A stretch of DNA of 64,000 nucleotides from positions 92,102,096 to 92,166,095 of the forward strand of contig OZ020598.1 in the NCBI GenBank assembly GCA_963971535.1, given 5' to 3'. Positions 10,371 to 22,700 of the stretch are shown here, piece by piece. Within the stretch, counting starts at the first letter, position 1, and each line of letters starts with the position of its first letter. Under the pieces are notes generated by a model. The model had not been told where the DNA came from. It ran no database searches and worked only from the letters and a program-made list of their open reading frames with translations. Source of the stretch: Notolepis coatsorum. Its lineage: Eukaryota; Chordata; Actinopteri; Aulopiformes; Paralepididae. The translations under genes were made by a program, and so were the position numbers.

Positions 10371-11676
10371 AGGTTTGATAGGGCGTGACGAGTCAAAAGG
10401 GCACCACACTTCAAGGGGACCTCAGGAGCAGCCAACATTAGCTGTGCTGGGAATCTGCTCTTATTATCATAATTATGACTGGCATTCAGACACTTCTTGA
10501 GCTCTCGATATGATAACAGCAAACAGGAAAAGGTAGTAGGGGAGCAGACTGGACAGAGGGGAGTGGTGGGACACGGACAGAGTAACCTCCACACTCTTCA
10601 CACATGTTTGATGTGTCGACCCTAATGGCTGTTCCTCACCTATGTGCAGTATGTGTGGGTCATACGGGAGCTCTGAACTAAAGTTCAACCGAGAGACGGG
10701 ACCCCTCTCCGCCGTCACGTCATTCTTAACTAATCACACGGCCCTCTGGCACCATTCCATCTCCTCCCACTAAGAGTCCCCTGCCAATCCAATTCCACCA
10801 CCGTGCTACATTTAAAAAGGCTCTCGACCCTCCTACTCCTACAGGTGTTATGTTGTCTTGTTCTCGTTTCATGAGGTCTCCACCAACGCCCCCCCCCCCC
10901 CCCCCACTAGGGCGGGCCCCAGAGCTCCCTACCACCAGTCCTGTACCGCCCCCTACAGGTCAGCCAGAGCAGGGCCCCAGAGCTCCCTACCACCAGCCCT
11001 GTATCGCCCCCTACAGGTCAGCCAGAGCAGGGCCCCAGAGCGCCTGGCAGGATACGGGTGCTCCAGAGTCCCCTGCTGTATACATTCCACATATACGTGG
11101 CAGGCTATGTGCTCCTTCGGTGATGGGGGCCAGCGCCAAAGGTTTAGCCTCATTCATTCTGCACCATTGTTTCATATTTAAACCATCGTCTTAATCACTT
11201 TGATTCGCGAAGTCGAATTGTATAACTAGCATCATCATGACGAGCACATGTAGCTGGTGTGAGTCATACAAGGCGGCCATATATATATAAATCACCTGCT
11301 ACCACCTTAGCTGTAATTGGTCAGAGCATCTGTATACAGGAGTAGGGGTATATTTGCTGTCTGTACACATAAGCATTCCGGGCGTCTCTCTATGCATTAT
11401 TTATGTCTATCTAGACAAGTACATTCTTGCTGTACATACCGGCGATAACACCCTGGAGGCTGTTCTGTACTGTGATTATGGCCCCGAGAGGAATGTGACC
11501 AAGTACAGTATGGAGCACCATGAACCATCGCCGCCACTGATCCTACAGTCAAAGTGATAAATGCCCTCATGGTGGGGAAACATTCTGCATTTGAACCATC
11601 CTGACCACTTGGGAGCAGTGGGCAGCCACAGCCCGCGGAGCAAGTCCTGTTAGAACCCCGATGCCTTGGTCAAGGG
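10371..11676. other. intergenic stretch with a C-run and a two-copy repeat
   Basis: A C-run lies at about 10889-10906. A roughly 58-bp unit with CCAGAGCTCCCTACCACCAG is present twice at 10918-11037. Open frames across it are artefacts of the repeat. No exon is identified. Confidence 0.5.
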
Positions 11677-11874
11677 CAGTGGTCAAATAGCCAGAAATAC
11701 CCAGATAAACGAGTACTCTGGTAAAGCTAGAGGTCCTCCATTCAAATTCTACTTAAGTAAAAGTAGAGAAGTGTTTGCTATTGAATGTACTTAAGTAAAA
11801 GTATGCATTCTACATGACGTTTGTGTATTCCAGTGCTTGGGAGCGTTCAAGCCTTGATCCATTGACCTCTAAAG

Positions 11875-12490
11875 GTTATGTTAAAGTGGTATGTGGTCCA
11901 GTTATGGTTACATCATGTTAAAGTGGTTATGTGGTCCAGTTATGGTTACAGTATGTTAAAATGGTATGTGGTCCAGTTATGGTTACAGTATGTTAAAATG
12001 GTATGTGGTCCAGTTATGGTTACAATATGTTAAAGTGGTATGTGGTCCAGTTATGGTTACAATATGTTAAAGTGGTATGTGGTCCAGTTATGGTTACAGC
12101 ATGTTAAAGTGGTATGTGGTCCAGTTATGGTTACAGTGTGTTAAAGTGGTATGTGGTCCAGTTATGGTTACATCATGTTAAAGTGGTTACGTGGTCCAGT
12201 TATGGTTACAGTATGTTAAAGTGGTATGTGATCCAGTTATGGTTACAGTATGTTAAAGTGGTATGTGGTCCAGTTATGGTTACATCATGTTAAAGTGGTT
12301 ATGTGGTCCAGTTATGGTTACAGTATGTTAAAGTGGTATGTGGTCCAGTTATGGTTACAATATGTTAAAGTGGTATGTGGTCCAGTTATGGTTACAGTAT
12401 GTTAAAGTGGTATGTGGTCCAGTTATGGTTACAATATGTTAAAGTGGTATGTGGTCCAGTTATGGTTACAGTATGTTATTAAAGTGGTAT
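11875..12490. repeat. 37-bp minisatellite, left block
   Basis: Units ATGTTAAAGTGGTATGTGGT plus CCAGTTATGGTTACAGT, about 16 copies. The array resumes at 13270-13680 after a nested element. A single copy of the same sequence is a normal internal part of the host transposon (about 1519-1545), and it is present twice in the copy at 50.3 kb. Confidence 0.92.
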
Positions 12491-12496
12491 GTGGTT

Positions 12497-13268
12497 CAGT
12501 TAGGCCTGCCGCGATAAGCAATAAATCGATTAATTGCCGCGATAATTTAAATGAATGCAATGATTTTGACGGACGCGATTAATTGCTATTTGCGCGTTTG
12601 TTTTAATGAGGCGGAACCAGTGCCCCTTGTCAGTCACTGTCCGTGTTGGGAGGCGGGCCGCTGGCTTTACTACAGCACAGCACAGGAGCTCCGTGGGGCA
12701 ACGCCATAGCTTAACTACATTTCTCAATAGTGTTGCTCCTTTTAACCAAGTAGCGTTATTTGTAGTGTAACGTTAGAATAACACAGAATAACGTTAATAC
12801 AATTACATGCATCATTGTTTACAATGAACGGGTGGGGCTAGTCAAAGGACTGGAGACGGGGACAAGTTAAACATGAATTAATTTATTATAACAGGTCGTT
12901 TTCGAGTCGTGCTGCAGTGCCTACGCACCACAGCTATTCTATTATATACTGCTTTGACGCTTCCTCCTCATCGTTGATTGCCTGTAGTAGCTGCATCTAA
13001 CGTTAGTAGCTAACGTTAAAACTAAAAAACACAACCGGACGAGACAAGTTGTCGGCTAGGATAATCACAACAATACTTCCGGTCCGGTCGGTGGGCTTCA
13101 AAATAAAAGTCTTAAACACCGGAAAAGATGGAGCGGTGGGCTTCAAAATAAAAGTTTTGGGAAATAAATTTCTCAAAAAAATTCTCTAACCGGTCGCAAT
13201 AATATCGCTTATCGCGATATTTTCGGGGGCAATTAATCGCCCAGCAAAATGTGTTATCGTGGCAGGCC
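12497..13268. mobile_element. nested MITE with TAGGCCTGCC ends
   Basis: Left end GTTAGGCCTGCCGCGATAA and right end TTATCGTGGCAGGCCTAAC are inverted copies. GGTTCA(GTTA) is repeated on either side, giving a target duplication of at least 6 bp. Subterminal sequence is rich in CGATTAATTG. It interrupts the minisatellite, so it is younger than the array expansion. Probably hAT-like. Confidence 0.8.
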
Positions 13269-13269
13269 T

Positions 13270-13682
13270 AACGGTTCAGTTATGGGTACAGCATGTTAAA
13301 GTGGTATGTGGTCCAGTTATGGTTACAGTATGTTAAAGTGGTATGTGATCCAGTTATGGTTACACTATGTTAAAGTGGTATGTGGTCCAGTTATGGTTAC
13401 AGCATGTTAAAGTGGTATGTGGTCCAGTTATGGTTACAGTATGTTATTAAAGTGGTATGTGGTCCAGTTATGGTTACAGCATGTTAAAGTGGTATGTGGT
13501 CCAGTTATGGTTACAGTATGTTAAAGTGGTATGTGATCCAGTTATGGTTACAATATGTTAAAGTGGTATGTGGTCCAGTTATGGTTACAGCATGTTAAAG
13601 TGGTATGTGATCGAGTTATGGTTAAAGTGGTATGTGGTCCAGTTATGGTTACAGCATGTTAAAGTGGTATGTGATCGAGTTA
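13270..13682. repeat. 37-bp minisatellite, right block
   Basis: Continuation of the array at 11875-12490, with about 11 further units and GATCCAG/GATCGAG variants. Confidence 0.9.
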
Positions 13683-14059
13683 TGCCCTCTTGAAGTTGTC
13701 AGGCTTCAAACATTTGCTATGTTTTCTATGCAAAATATTTCTCTTCACAGTAACTAGTAACTGATGGGTTCAGATAAATGTAGTGGAGTAAAAAGTACAA
13801 TATTTCCTTTGAAATGTAGTGGAGTAAAAGTATAAAGTTCCCTAAAATGAAAATACTCACGTTAAGTACAAGTGGCTAGACATTTTACTTAAGTAAGTAC
13901 TTGAGTAAAAATACTTAGTTACTTTCCACCACTGGTCAAGGGGAATAGCAAGAGTATGTAGCTATAGCATGCTTGTCTTTTATGGTGTGGGAGGAAGCCA
14001 GAGTACCTGGAGGAAACCCACACAAACATGCACACTCCACACAGAAAGGCCCTCTGTTA

Positions 14060-14130
14060 GGTTAAAACCCCCATTTACAGTTAGCTATTTAGCTGATGCT
14101 TTTATCCAAAGTGAAGATTTAGTACAACAA
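14060..14130 (-). mobile_element. L2-type SINE/LINE 3' tail, minus orientation
   Basis: CCCATTTACAGTTAGCTATT then TAGCTGATGCTTTTATCCAAAG is the reverse complement of the common fish L2 tail. Confidence 0.6.
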
Positions 14131-16540
14131 AGCCATTCAGAATTGCAGCTACAATCGCCATAGTTAGTAAGAACTCATGTGTCTGTGAAGAGATCTTGAT
14201 CAAATGAGCGTGTGTACAAGATGGCGGCTCGCTTGTAAAGCTTTTCTTCCAAAAGTTTACCCTAAAAGATGTTTCCGACAACATTTGTAATGGCAAGATT
14301 GCTACGCTATTGCTGGACCTCGAGTCATTATGTGATTTGCAACCTCTAGTCTGAAGGTTGGATGTGGATTTTGTTCAACTGTACATGCTCGCTACAGGCA
14401 CAGAAACAGCCCATTGAGAACAGGACTGAAACAGGGAGGCATACAGGCTGCATAATATATATAATATAATAATAATAATAAAAATAATACAGGTTGTGAT
14501 CTTTGAGTTATTTAAATTTTCTCAGCAAAAGACTTCAAATACATGAAGTTCTTCAGGACTAAAATATGTCCCCTTTAAACAACATCTACCAACACATGCA
14601 CTGCCTGAGACCTTTTCTTTAACGTTTTAGTAAGAATGAAATATAGGACAGAGCAGGACATATGCAGGCTAGCTCCCTGGCTACCAGTAGTTTGCTTATC
14701 AAAATATACAAATTACAAAGCAAGACTAGCTGTTAATTTATGGCAATTATCACCTTGAACACCTACCTGACCAATCAAATTGCTCGTCCAAAACCACCCA
14801 ACTGATCTGCACATTCTGAGCACAATAACAGGAGAAGTGAATGAAAGTGTAACAACGTGATGAGTCAGCATGAATGATCTATTTTATTTGACTTGTGCGT
14901 AAACAATGTTTCAACTTCAAGACAGGCAATTGGAAAAGATTGTTACAGGATGAGATTATAACAACACTAGCAAAAACAAACAAAAAAAATTATTACAATA
15001 AGGGAATTAAGACATGATATATGTAACAAAGATAAAGTTGTTAATCAACAATGATTTCTGTGACCTGTAGCTTTACTATTAATAAGTGTTTCTGTTGTGT
15101 AAACTGTAATATACTGACTGTAGCGAATTCAGGGGTCGGCCAGGAATCAAGTCACACTTCTGACACCAATGTAACGAATTCAGGGGGCAGTCCCCTGAAT
15201 TCACAATGAATTCGCTACACTAACTACTACATGCAGGTGGACAGCCTTCACAAAGGGCGATTCTGGTGGTCCCTGGAGACGTGGCAGGCAGAAGGAGTGA
15301 GGTTTCCCCTGGGTGCTGGTCCATCATGACCCTGGCACTCTGACTTTCAGTCGGCTAGTTTCCCCTCATCAGATGAGGAAAGAAAACGGCTTCTTAGCAT
15401 TAATTCATTGAAACAGAGGGGCCAAGCTAAACGCGAAGCTAACAGCCAAGCTAACGCCGTGGTAGAGAAGAAAATAACCAACGGAGATTCAAGGGGTGAG
15501 GGTTATTCCTTTGAGTTGGCTAATACCGTGTCAAAATAATACAATAATTGCAACAATGTTGAGTAGACTTTTGGGGCTTCCGGTCTTCAACCCCTTTCTG
15601 TACAGGATGAGATATTTCACCATGATATATGATGATATTTCACCATGTTATATGATATTTCACCATATTTCAACATGATATTTCACCATGATATATGATG
15701 ATATTTCACCATGTTATTGACATTGCCATGTCTGGAACGATGACGGTGAGGATAATGGAAGGAATTTACTTTAGATTTATTTTGTTGATAAGACAATAAT
15801 GTTTTCTTTCAGTCACACTGACTAGGAATAATAAGAGGCACCCATGGATACGTTCTGCAACACTCTACTCAAAGCATACAGCTGTAATGGATTATAATGT
15901 GTTTTCCAAAATCACCTTGGATAGAAAATGCCTAATTTTGGTGCAGAAAAACATGATATTACTGTTTCACAGTTTTTTTCTGACTCGTTTACTAGATCTT
16001 GTAATAAGACATGAAATTATGAAATTTTTCTTAATATTATTCTCTATATACTTCTTTTATCTTTGTCTTTTACATGATAGAGGAATAATGAGCACTCTAA
16101 ACATCTGGTGAGGCGGTTCTATTATTCATACTTATTCAGAGCATTCTACCAATATGGCACAATTCCATTAACACAGCTCATTGGCTGCGGTTGTCATTTA
16201 ATGATAATGACCCGTTATTTGATTAAAATCCCTTGTTGTTCGCCTACCAAGATGTGTGCGACGACAATATAGTCGAATATGATGAATGGCAACCTAATAA
16301 GATGTTACGTACTGTGTTACAAGTGAGTCATTATGGCTATGATTGTAATGCAGTAGAGATGTTTGCTTTGAGTCAAGTGTTACCAGAAGTTAATCGTCTG
16401 TCTCTAAATCCCAACACTGAGGTGCATCCAGGGGGAACCTCAGACTGAACCAGACTCCTTGTGACGGGATGAGTGGGTAGGATGGACTTTCACACCTCCA
16501 ACAATACGGCATGACGCATCAGCAGCTATTATCACCTGTA
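14131..16540. other. AT-rich intergenic stretch
   Basis: No gene is found. It holds a palindrome at 15177-15203 (GAATTCAGGGG, 5-base loop, CCCCTGAATTC) within a larger GTAGCGAATTC inverted pair, and a short tandem of TATGATGATATTTCACCATG near 15618-15715. Open frames at 15496, 15887 and 16233 have no recognised domain. Confidence 0.45.
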
Positions 16541-16544
16541 AAAC

Positions 16545-16592
16545 ACACACACACACACACACACACGCACGCACACGCACACACGCACTTTA
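16545..16592. repeat. (CA)n microsatellite
   Basis: CA dinucleotides with a few CG interruptions. Confidence 0.95.
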
Positions 16593-16599
16593 ATTATTC

Positions 16600-17790
16600 T
16601 TCCTGGGGTCCATAACACGTACAATACAGTTACAGACTTTATACACTCAAACATTCACATGGCATACAGACAAATTAAAACAACAATACATACTCCTAAG
16701 TCCTAATCAATTCATAATACAATACAACAATACATACTCCTAATCAATTCATAATACAATACAGCATAATATACAATTTAGCTTTTTCATACATTATCTA
16801 TGTTTCATCAACCAATTATTCAATCTTCTAATAATATATCCATATCAGACACATACATTTTCATTTACATATATCCCTATCTCCTTATCAGACACATACA
16901 TTTTCATTTACGTATACACCTTTAATATCTATTAGGGAATGTACATTTCTTTGGTTGAAAATGTTGTTTTACCAAGATTCTGAAACGACATTTACTATTC
17001 TCCTGCGTAACATGTCTGGGAAGATAATTCCATTCCTGGATGCATACCACGGAACATGACAGTTTGCTTCATTGCATTTAACCTCACTTTTGGATGTGTA
17101 AAACCTCGTGCAGAAGCATGTCTAGTGGAATGGTTGCGTCTGTCAAGACTTGTTATATAGAATTGAGGGGATCTTTGTAACAAGAATATTCCTAGTGTAT
17201 ACAAGGAGTGAGTAGAGTAACTTATGTTTGACAAGTAACCAAGTTAAACAATTGTGCATCACTGAAACATTAGTTCGGTACTCAATTGTAAAGACTTGAC
17301 AAAACCAGAGCTTGAATTACCCGTTTGATATAATTTAGTGGTAACAAATGAGCACATCTTTAAACAACAGAAATACCTCTTCCCATTTTCACTACTAGAT
17401 TGTTTATATGTTGTGACCATGACAATTTACTGTCTAATGTTACTCCTAGGAGTTTAGTCTCCTGGACTTGATCAATTACCACATCACTTATTAAAAGTTT
17501 CAAGACTGGGTTCATACTACTGAGAGTATGGTTTGAACTGAAAATGATGCTACTTGTCTTTGATATGTTTAGAACTAGTTTATTATTCTTTATCCATTCA
17601 ACCACTGATTGCAACTCTGCCTTTAGGACCACATTTAATTCATTGGCTGTAGAGGCTGATGTGTAAATTGTTGAATCATCCACATACATTGAAATATAAG
17701 ACTTATTTAGGACAAGAGGCATGTCATTTGTATGGTGTAGTAGAGCAAAGGCCTAATGCAACTTCCTTGGGGTACTCCACACCTTACTGT
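16600..17790 (-). mobile_element. 5'-truncated CR1/Jockey-group LINE fragment
   Basis: The minus strand encodes a reverse-transcriptase segment with RCGVPQGS just upstream of the open frame at 17360-17722. The frame itself has SMYVDDSTIYTSA (the YVDD form of the catalytic box) and ELQSVVEWIKNNKLVLNISK and KLLGVTLDSKLSW. Frameshifts separate GVPQGS from YVDD. The fragment ends abruptly at the start of the G-rich minisatellite. It is a dead copy and differs from the LINEs at 20-21 kb, 30-32 kb and 39-41 kb. Confidence 0.85.
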
Positions 17791-17794
17791 TACA

Positions 17795-18285
17795 GACTAA
17801 CATTGAGGTGGTGCTGTAGGGGGGGGGGGCTTGTTACAGACTAACAGTGAGGTGCTGCTGTAGGGGGGGGGGGGGGGGGGCTTGTTACAGACTAACAGTG
17901 AGGTGTTGTAGGGGGGGGCTTGTTACAGACTAACAGTGCGGTGTAGGGGGGGGGGGGGGGGCTTGTTACAGACTAACAGTGAGGTGTAGGGGGGGGGGGG
18001 GCTTGTTACAGAATAACAGTGAGGTGCTGTAGGGGGGGGCTTGTTACAGACTAACAGTGAGGTGTAGGGGGGGGGGGCTTGTTACAGACTAACAGTGAGG
18101 TGTAGGAGGGGGGCTTGTTACAGACTAACTGAGGTGTAGGGGGGGGCTTGTTACAGACTAACTGTGAGGTGTAGGGGGGGGGCTTGTTACAGACTAACTG
18201 TGAGGTGTAGGGGGGGGCTTGTTACAGACTAACTGTGAGGTGTAGGGGGGGGGGGGGCTTGTTACAGACTAACAGTGAGGTGTTG
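17795..18285. repeat. G-run minisatellite, about 35-45 bp unit
   Basis: About 12 units of CTTGTTACAGACTAACAGTG plus AGGTGTAG followed by runs of 6-18 G. The first unit overlaps the truncated LINE end (TGTTACAGACTAACATTGAG), so the array seems to have been seeded from LINE sequence. The regularly spaced G-runs have G-quadruplex potential. Confidence 0.92.
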
Positions 18286-18646
18286 TTGCAGCTTAGTGTA
18301 TTCATACTTGTATCACTGTATATAATAATACTGTACACACATCAGATTAGCATACTACCCAGTAGCTTTGTTACTTAACTGTATATTCCATCCAATCACT
18401 TGTATATTGTTATGCACTTTACCGTTACCCTGCACTCTGGTTAGATGCCAACTTTCCCCCTGTTGTACTGTACTTGTGCTGTACGATGACAATACATTTG
18501 AATCTAATCTAATATGAGTAGATATGCATGTATGTATATGTATACAGTATATATACACAGACATAGATACAAGTATCCATATCTGCTACAAGATAACACA
18601 AAATTAAGATAAACTAAATATATGTTGCATGATCCTGTCTAGGACC
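18286..18646. other. LINE 3'-tail-like sequence
   Basis: Includes GCTGTACGATGACAATACAT followed by TTGAATCTAATCTAAT, a typical fish LINE 3' end (about 18350-18520, plus orientation). Otherwise nothing is recognised. Confidence 0.5.
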
Positions 18647-19023
18647 TTAAAGGGGCACTTGCACATAATCTCAGAAACATCCAAACAACTCAAACAGTTT
18701 TGCACACATTCATTTAGTTTTACAGTTATTAAGACTAAATGAGTTTGAATATGGCCACCAGTGATGTCATCGGGGACATTGAATCCTCGTCTTGTGTTCA
18801 TTATAGCTCAATGAAATTATATGGTAGCAGTCCCTATAAGACACAGTTTCGCTATTCTTTCATCTACATCATTTCATGGTGCTGTAATTAACGTAACACA
18901 AGGATTCAATGTCCCCGATGACATCACTGGTGGCCATATTCTAACTCATTTACTCTCAAGAACTGTCTAATTAAATTACGGTAATGTGTGCAAAACGGTT
19001 CAGTAGATAAAGTTCCGCCTTAA
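18647..19023. mobile_element. TTAA-flanked foldback MITE, GGGGCACTT family
   Basis: Left TTAAAGGGGCACTT and right AAAGTTCCGCCTTAA. Internal arms are inverted: GGCCACCAGTGATGTCATCG near 18750 and CGATGACATCACTGGTGGCC near 18915. Related to the copy at 34817-35505. Confidence 0.75.
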
Positions 19024-19515
19024 AGGAACACGCCCACATTATGGGAAATGCGCTTATCGTCTTTTCCAGACAAGTCAGACAAGAAGATAGATACCAGTTT
19101 CCTCTCTGTGTTCAGTAGAAAGTTATCCGGCTGCAAGCTAGCCTAGCTTAGCACAAATAAATGGAAGCGGATACGGACCAGCTAGCTTAGCTGTTGGCCA
19201 AAAAGATTCAAGAGGTTTATTCATCATCACATACATACACAAGACATATAGTGAAATGAAGGTGACCATGCCCGCTTCGATTGTGCAAAAATACAAATAA
19301 TAATAGAATAAAATAGGATAATAAAATAGACAACCTCTCCTGGAGTTTTAAGCTAGGCTAGTGGTCTGTATCTGCTTCTATTCATGGTGCTAAGCTAGGC
19401 TAGCTTGCAGCCAGATAGCTTTCTACTGAACGCACAGAGAGGAAATTGGCATCGATCTTCATGACCGACTGTGGAGAAGACGGTAAGCGCGTTTCCCATA
19501 ATGTTTAGCGAGCCC
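19020..19515. mobile_element. foldback MITE (TTAAAGGAACACGCC type) near the atox1 3' end
   Basis: The left arm AACACGCCCACATTATGGGA followed by AATGCGCTTATCGTCTT is mirrored by AAGACGGTAAGCGCGTTTCC near 19480. Inner arms with CTAGCCTAGCTTAG are also inverted. A minus-orientation LINE tail (about 19205-19340, AGAGGTTTATTCATCATCAC) interrupts the loop. The element starts only about 90 bp beyond the atox1 stop codon, so atox1 3' UTR may run into it. Confidence 0.7.
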
Positions 19516-19600
19516 CTAATAACCAGTACATTAGGAAGTATCCTGAATATTACCGTGAACACAAACCTTTTTTCTACGCAGGGCGGACCGGTCCTCTTCT

Positions 19601-19725
19601 TCACTTGGTGCCGTTGTACTTGACCTCCTTCCCGCACTTCTTCAGCGTCTCCGTCAGGACGTCAACATCCTTGTCGGACTCGATCCACACCAGCTTCTTG
19701 GGCAGGTCAATCTCAAACTTGACAT
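19601..19725 (-). CDS. atox1: atox1 exon 3 (coding part)
   Basis: On the minus strand it follows the acceptor TTTCTCTCCCGTCAG. It encodes [20 protein letters not shown] followed by [21 protein letters not shown] and the TGA stop (19603-19601). Its first two bases complete the aspartate codon begun in exon 2. No clear poly(A) signal was seen close to the stop. Confidence 0.95.
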
Positions 19726-22700
19726 CTGACGGGAGAGAAAACAAACAAAAGAGTCTCACACTCGCAGCCTAGTAGTAGTTACAATCCAAGGGTTATTCAC
19801 CCTTTTTCAGCCTGAAAGGCCAACGACGTCAATAAAGAGATTTGCACCACATTCATACCTCATCTCAAGAGTCAAGAGTTTTTTTTTTTTTGTCACGGCA
19901 TACAAGTATACAATGAAATGCGGATGGTCTTGCCCGCAACGATATGCAATACAGTGGTACAACTACATATAATAGAATCCAATAAAAAACAACATTGTGC
20001 AATAAACAGGTAACATGGTGGGACATCTCGGTATCTGTACATAGTTATTTACAGAGCATATAGGACATGCTGGGTCCTTTGGTAGTGCAATACACTGTTA
20101 CTGTTGTTATACTATTTTTAAAGTGACCTTTCCTTTTTGGCCATAAGTGTGGGCGTGTGCGGCATGAGTGTGTGCCTGCTCATGTTAAAGTGGCTGCTAG
20201 TGTGTGAGCGTGCACAGCGTGCGTGTCGTGTGTGTGCTCATGTGTGCTTGTGTGTGGATAGTTCAGTGTTCTGTGGCACTCAGTGTTCATTGTTCAAGGC
20301 TCTGATGGCCTGGGGGAAGAAGCTGAGCCGAAGCCTCTCTGTCCTAGTAGCCTGACCTCAGCAGCTGGAACAGGCTGTTATTGGGGTGGTGGGGGTCTTT
20401 CATTATTCTGCAGGCTCTGGATTTGCACCTCTTGTTGTATAGAACCTGCAGGGGAGGTAGTGCAATACCCGTGGTACGCTCGGCTGAGCGCACCACTCTC
20501 TGTAGGGCCTTCTTGTCCTGTGCCGTGCTGTTTCCATACCAGGCAGTGATGTTTCCGGTCAGGATGCTCTCTACAGCTCCTGAGTAGAAGGACTGGAGTA
20601 TCTTCCCCGATACTCTGAACTTCCTTAACTGTCTCAGGTGGTAGAGGCGCTGCTTCGCCTTTTTTACGACTGTGTCTATGTGTGTTGACCATGTCAGATC
20701 CTCTGCGATGTGGACCCCCAGGTACTTAAAGCTGCTCACCCTGTCCACGGTAGCCCCGTTTATCATCAGTGGTGTGTGTGTCTCCTGCTGTCCTCTGACC
20801 CCCCACCCTGACCGCCTGAGGTCTTTCACTCAGAAAGTCCAGTACCCAGGCGCTCAGGGCGGAGCTCAGACCTAGCTCGATCAGCTTGTCCACCAGTCTG
20901 GTGGGGACTATGGTGTACTGTTGAACGCTGAGCTGTAGTCAATGAACAGTCTCACATAGCCCCCCTTCTGACGGTCAAGGTGAGAGAGGGTGCTGTGCAG
21001 TACCTGGGAGACCGTGTCGTCAGTGGACCTGTTTGTCCTGTATGCAAATTGAATAGGGTCCATATCACTGGGGAGGGAGGCACAAATGTGGTCCATGACC
21101 AGCCTCTCGAAACATTTCATGACCACAGAGGTGAGTGCCACCGGTCTGTAGTCATTGAGACATGTTGGGGAGGGTTTCTTCGGTACAGGGATGATGGTAG
21201 ACATCTTGAAGCAGGCAGGGACCACTGACTCCGCCAGGGATTGATTAAATATGGCGGTGAACACCGGGGCTAGCTGGTTGGCACAGGACTTAAGTATGCG
21301 TCCTGTTATACCATCTGGGCCAGCAGCCTTCCTGGTGTTCACCTGCATAAATGCTCTTCTCACACTGTGTTCCGACAACGAGACCGCCCCCCCGCGGTTG
21401 CCCCCCCCCCCCCCCCCCCCTCCACAACAGCCGGCGCGCCAGTGACGTCACTAGCCGGTGAGCTAGCGTCGCCACTGTTTGCACCAAACCGTGCGTAGAA
21501 GGAGTTGAGTTTGTCCGCGAGAGAGGCGACGTCGCTCCCCATTGAGGGGGCGCTGACTTTGTAGTCAGTTATTGTCTTCAGTCCCCGCCATAAGCCTCTT
21601 GTGTCGTTTTGTGCCATTTGTGTCTCCAGTTTATCAGCATATGTCCGTTTTGCAAGTTTTACAGCCTTGCGCAGAGTATAGACTGACTTCTGCACCCTAC
21701 CCTACGTTTTGTACCTCTGCATTGTACCTCACTGTTACTCATTTTACTCTGTATTGTATATTGTATTATGTATATTGACTTTACTTACTTCTTAAAGGGG
21801 AACTATTTTACTATTTCTTTCACTATTTGGGCACTTTTACACAATTCCTGTGAGTCTATGGAACACCTCTGTAATATATATTTTTTTTTTATTCATTGTT
21901 TTGTATTTCTAATCAAGTCCTCAAAAACAGCATTTTTCTACCTCAAGATCTCGAGCTGTTTTGAGCCTGGGCTCCTAAACCACTGCGCCGGGCCGGCCGC
22001 CTGAACATTAACATGCAGCGGTGTCTTTATGACATCACATATAGGCACATTTTCAAATGACTCAGTTCAGTGAGGGTGAATATTGTGAGAGGAGAATTGG
22101 AAGAATGCGCCAATATGAGAATTTTGAGACATAGATCATATTAATATAAGTTCACATAGCTAGGAAACAATGCTAAACACTCAAAAAGGCCATTTATAAG
22201 ATAGTTCCCCTTTAATTACCTTTTTTTATTTTTATTTTTTACTTACTTTCTTTTTACTGTATGTAGCACACTCTGAGGGGCTCATACAGAAACAAGCATT
22301 TCATCATAAAGTATTCCGTATTTTGTTGTGACAAATAATAAACAAACTTGAACTTGAAACTTGAATCTAAAAGTCATCCTAGAACCGACCGTGGATGATT
22401 TAAAGTGGACATATTGCCTAGTCTTTGCATGTATGCGTCAGTCTGAGAGGTTCATTGGGTGTTGAGGGGGACACTGACAGTTTGCCGTTTGGCCAGGGTT
22501 TGAAGTCTTCAGATTAACAAGCCTAAACAAGCTGCTGTTGCAGTTTGCGATATCATAGGAGGATGCATTAGCTTTGGTTAATCAATTAGCCGTGCTTTCT
22601 GGGAGCCAGGAACGCTGCCTACTGCCTAATGTATTGCCCAGTTAATAGACGTCTGTTACTCCAGGGTGTGGGACAGCCAGGCAGGGAAGGAAATTAATCA

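Larger units (their letters stand above)
11677..13934 (+). mobile_element. AGTGGTGGAAG hAT-like element enlarged by an internal minisatellite
   Basis: The ends CAGTGGTCAAA and CCACCACTG are flanked by a perfect 8-bp target duplication GTCAAGGG (11669-11676 and 13935-13942). The same element is only 0.9 kb at 893-1793 (of which 0.42 kb is an insertion). The extra length here comes from a 37-bp minisatellite and a nested element at 12497-13268. It is non-coding. Confidence 0.9.
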
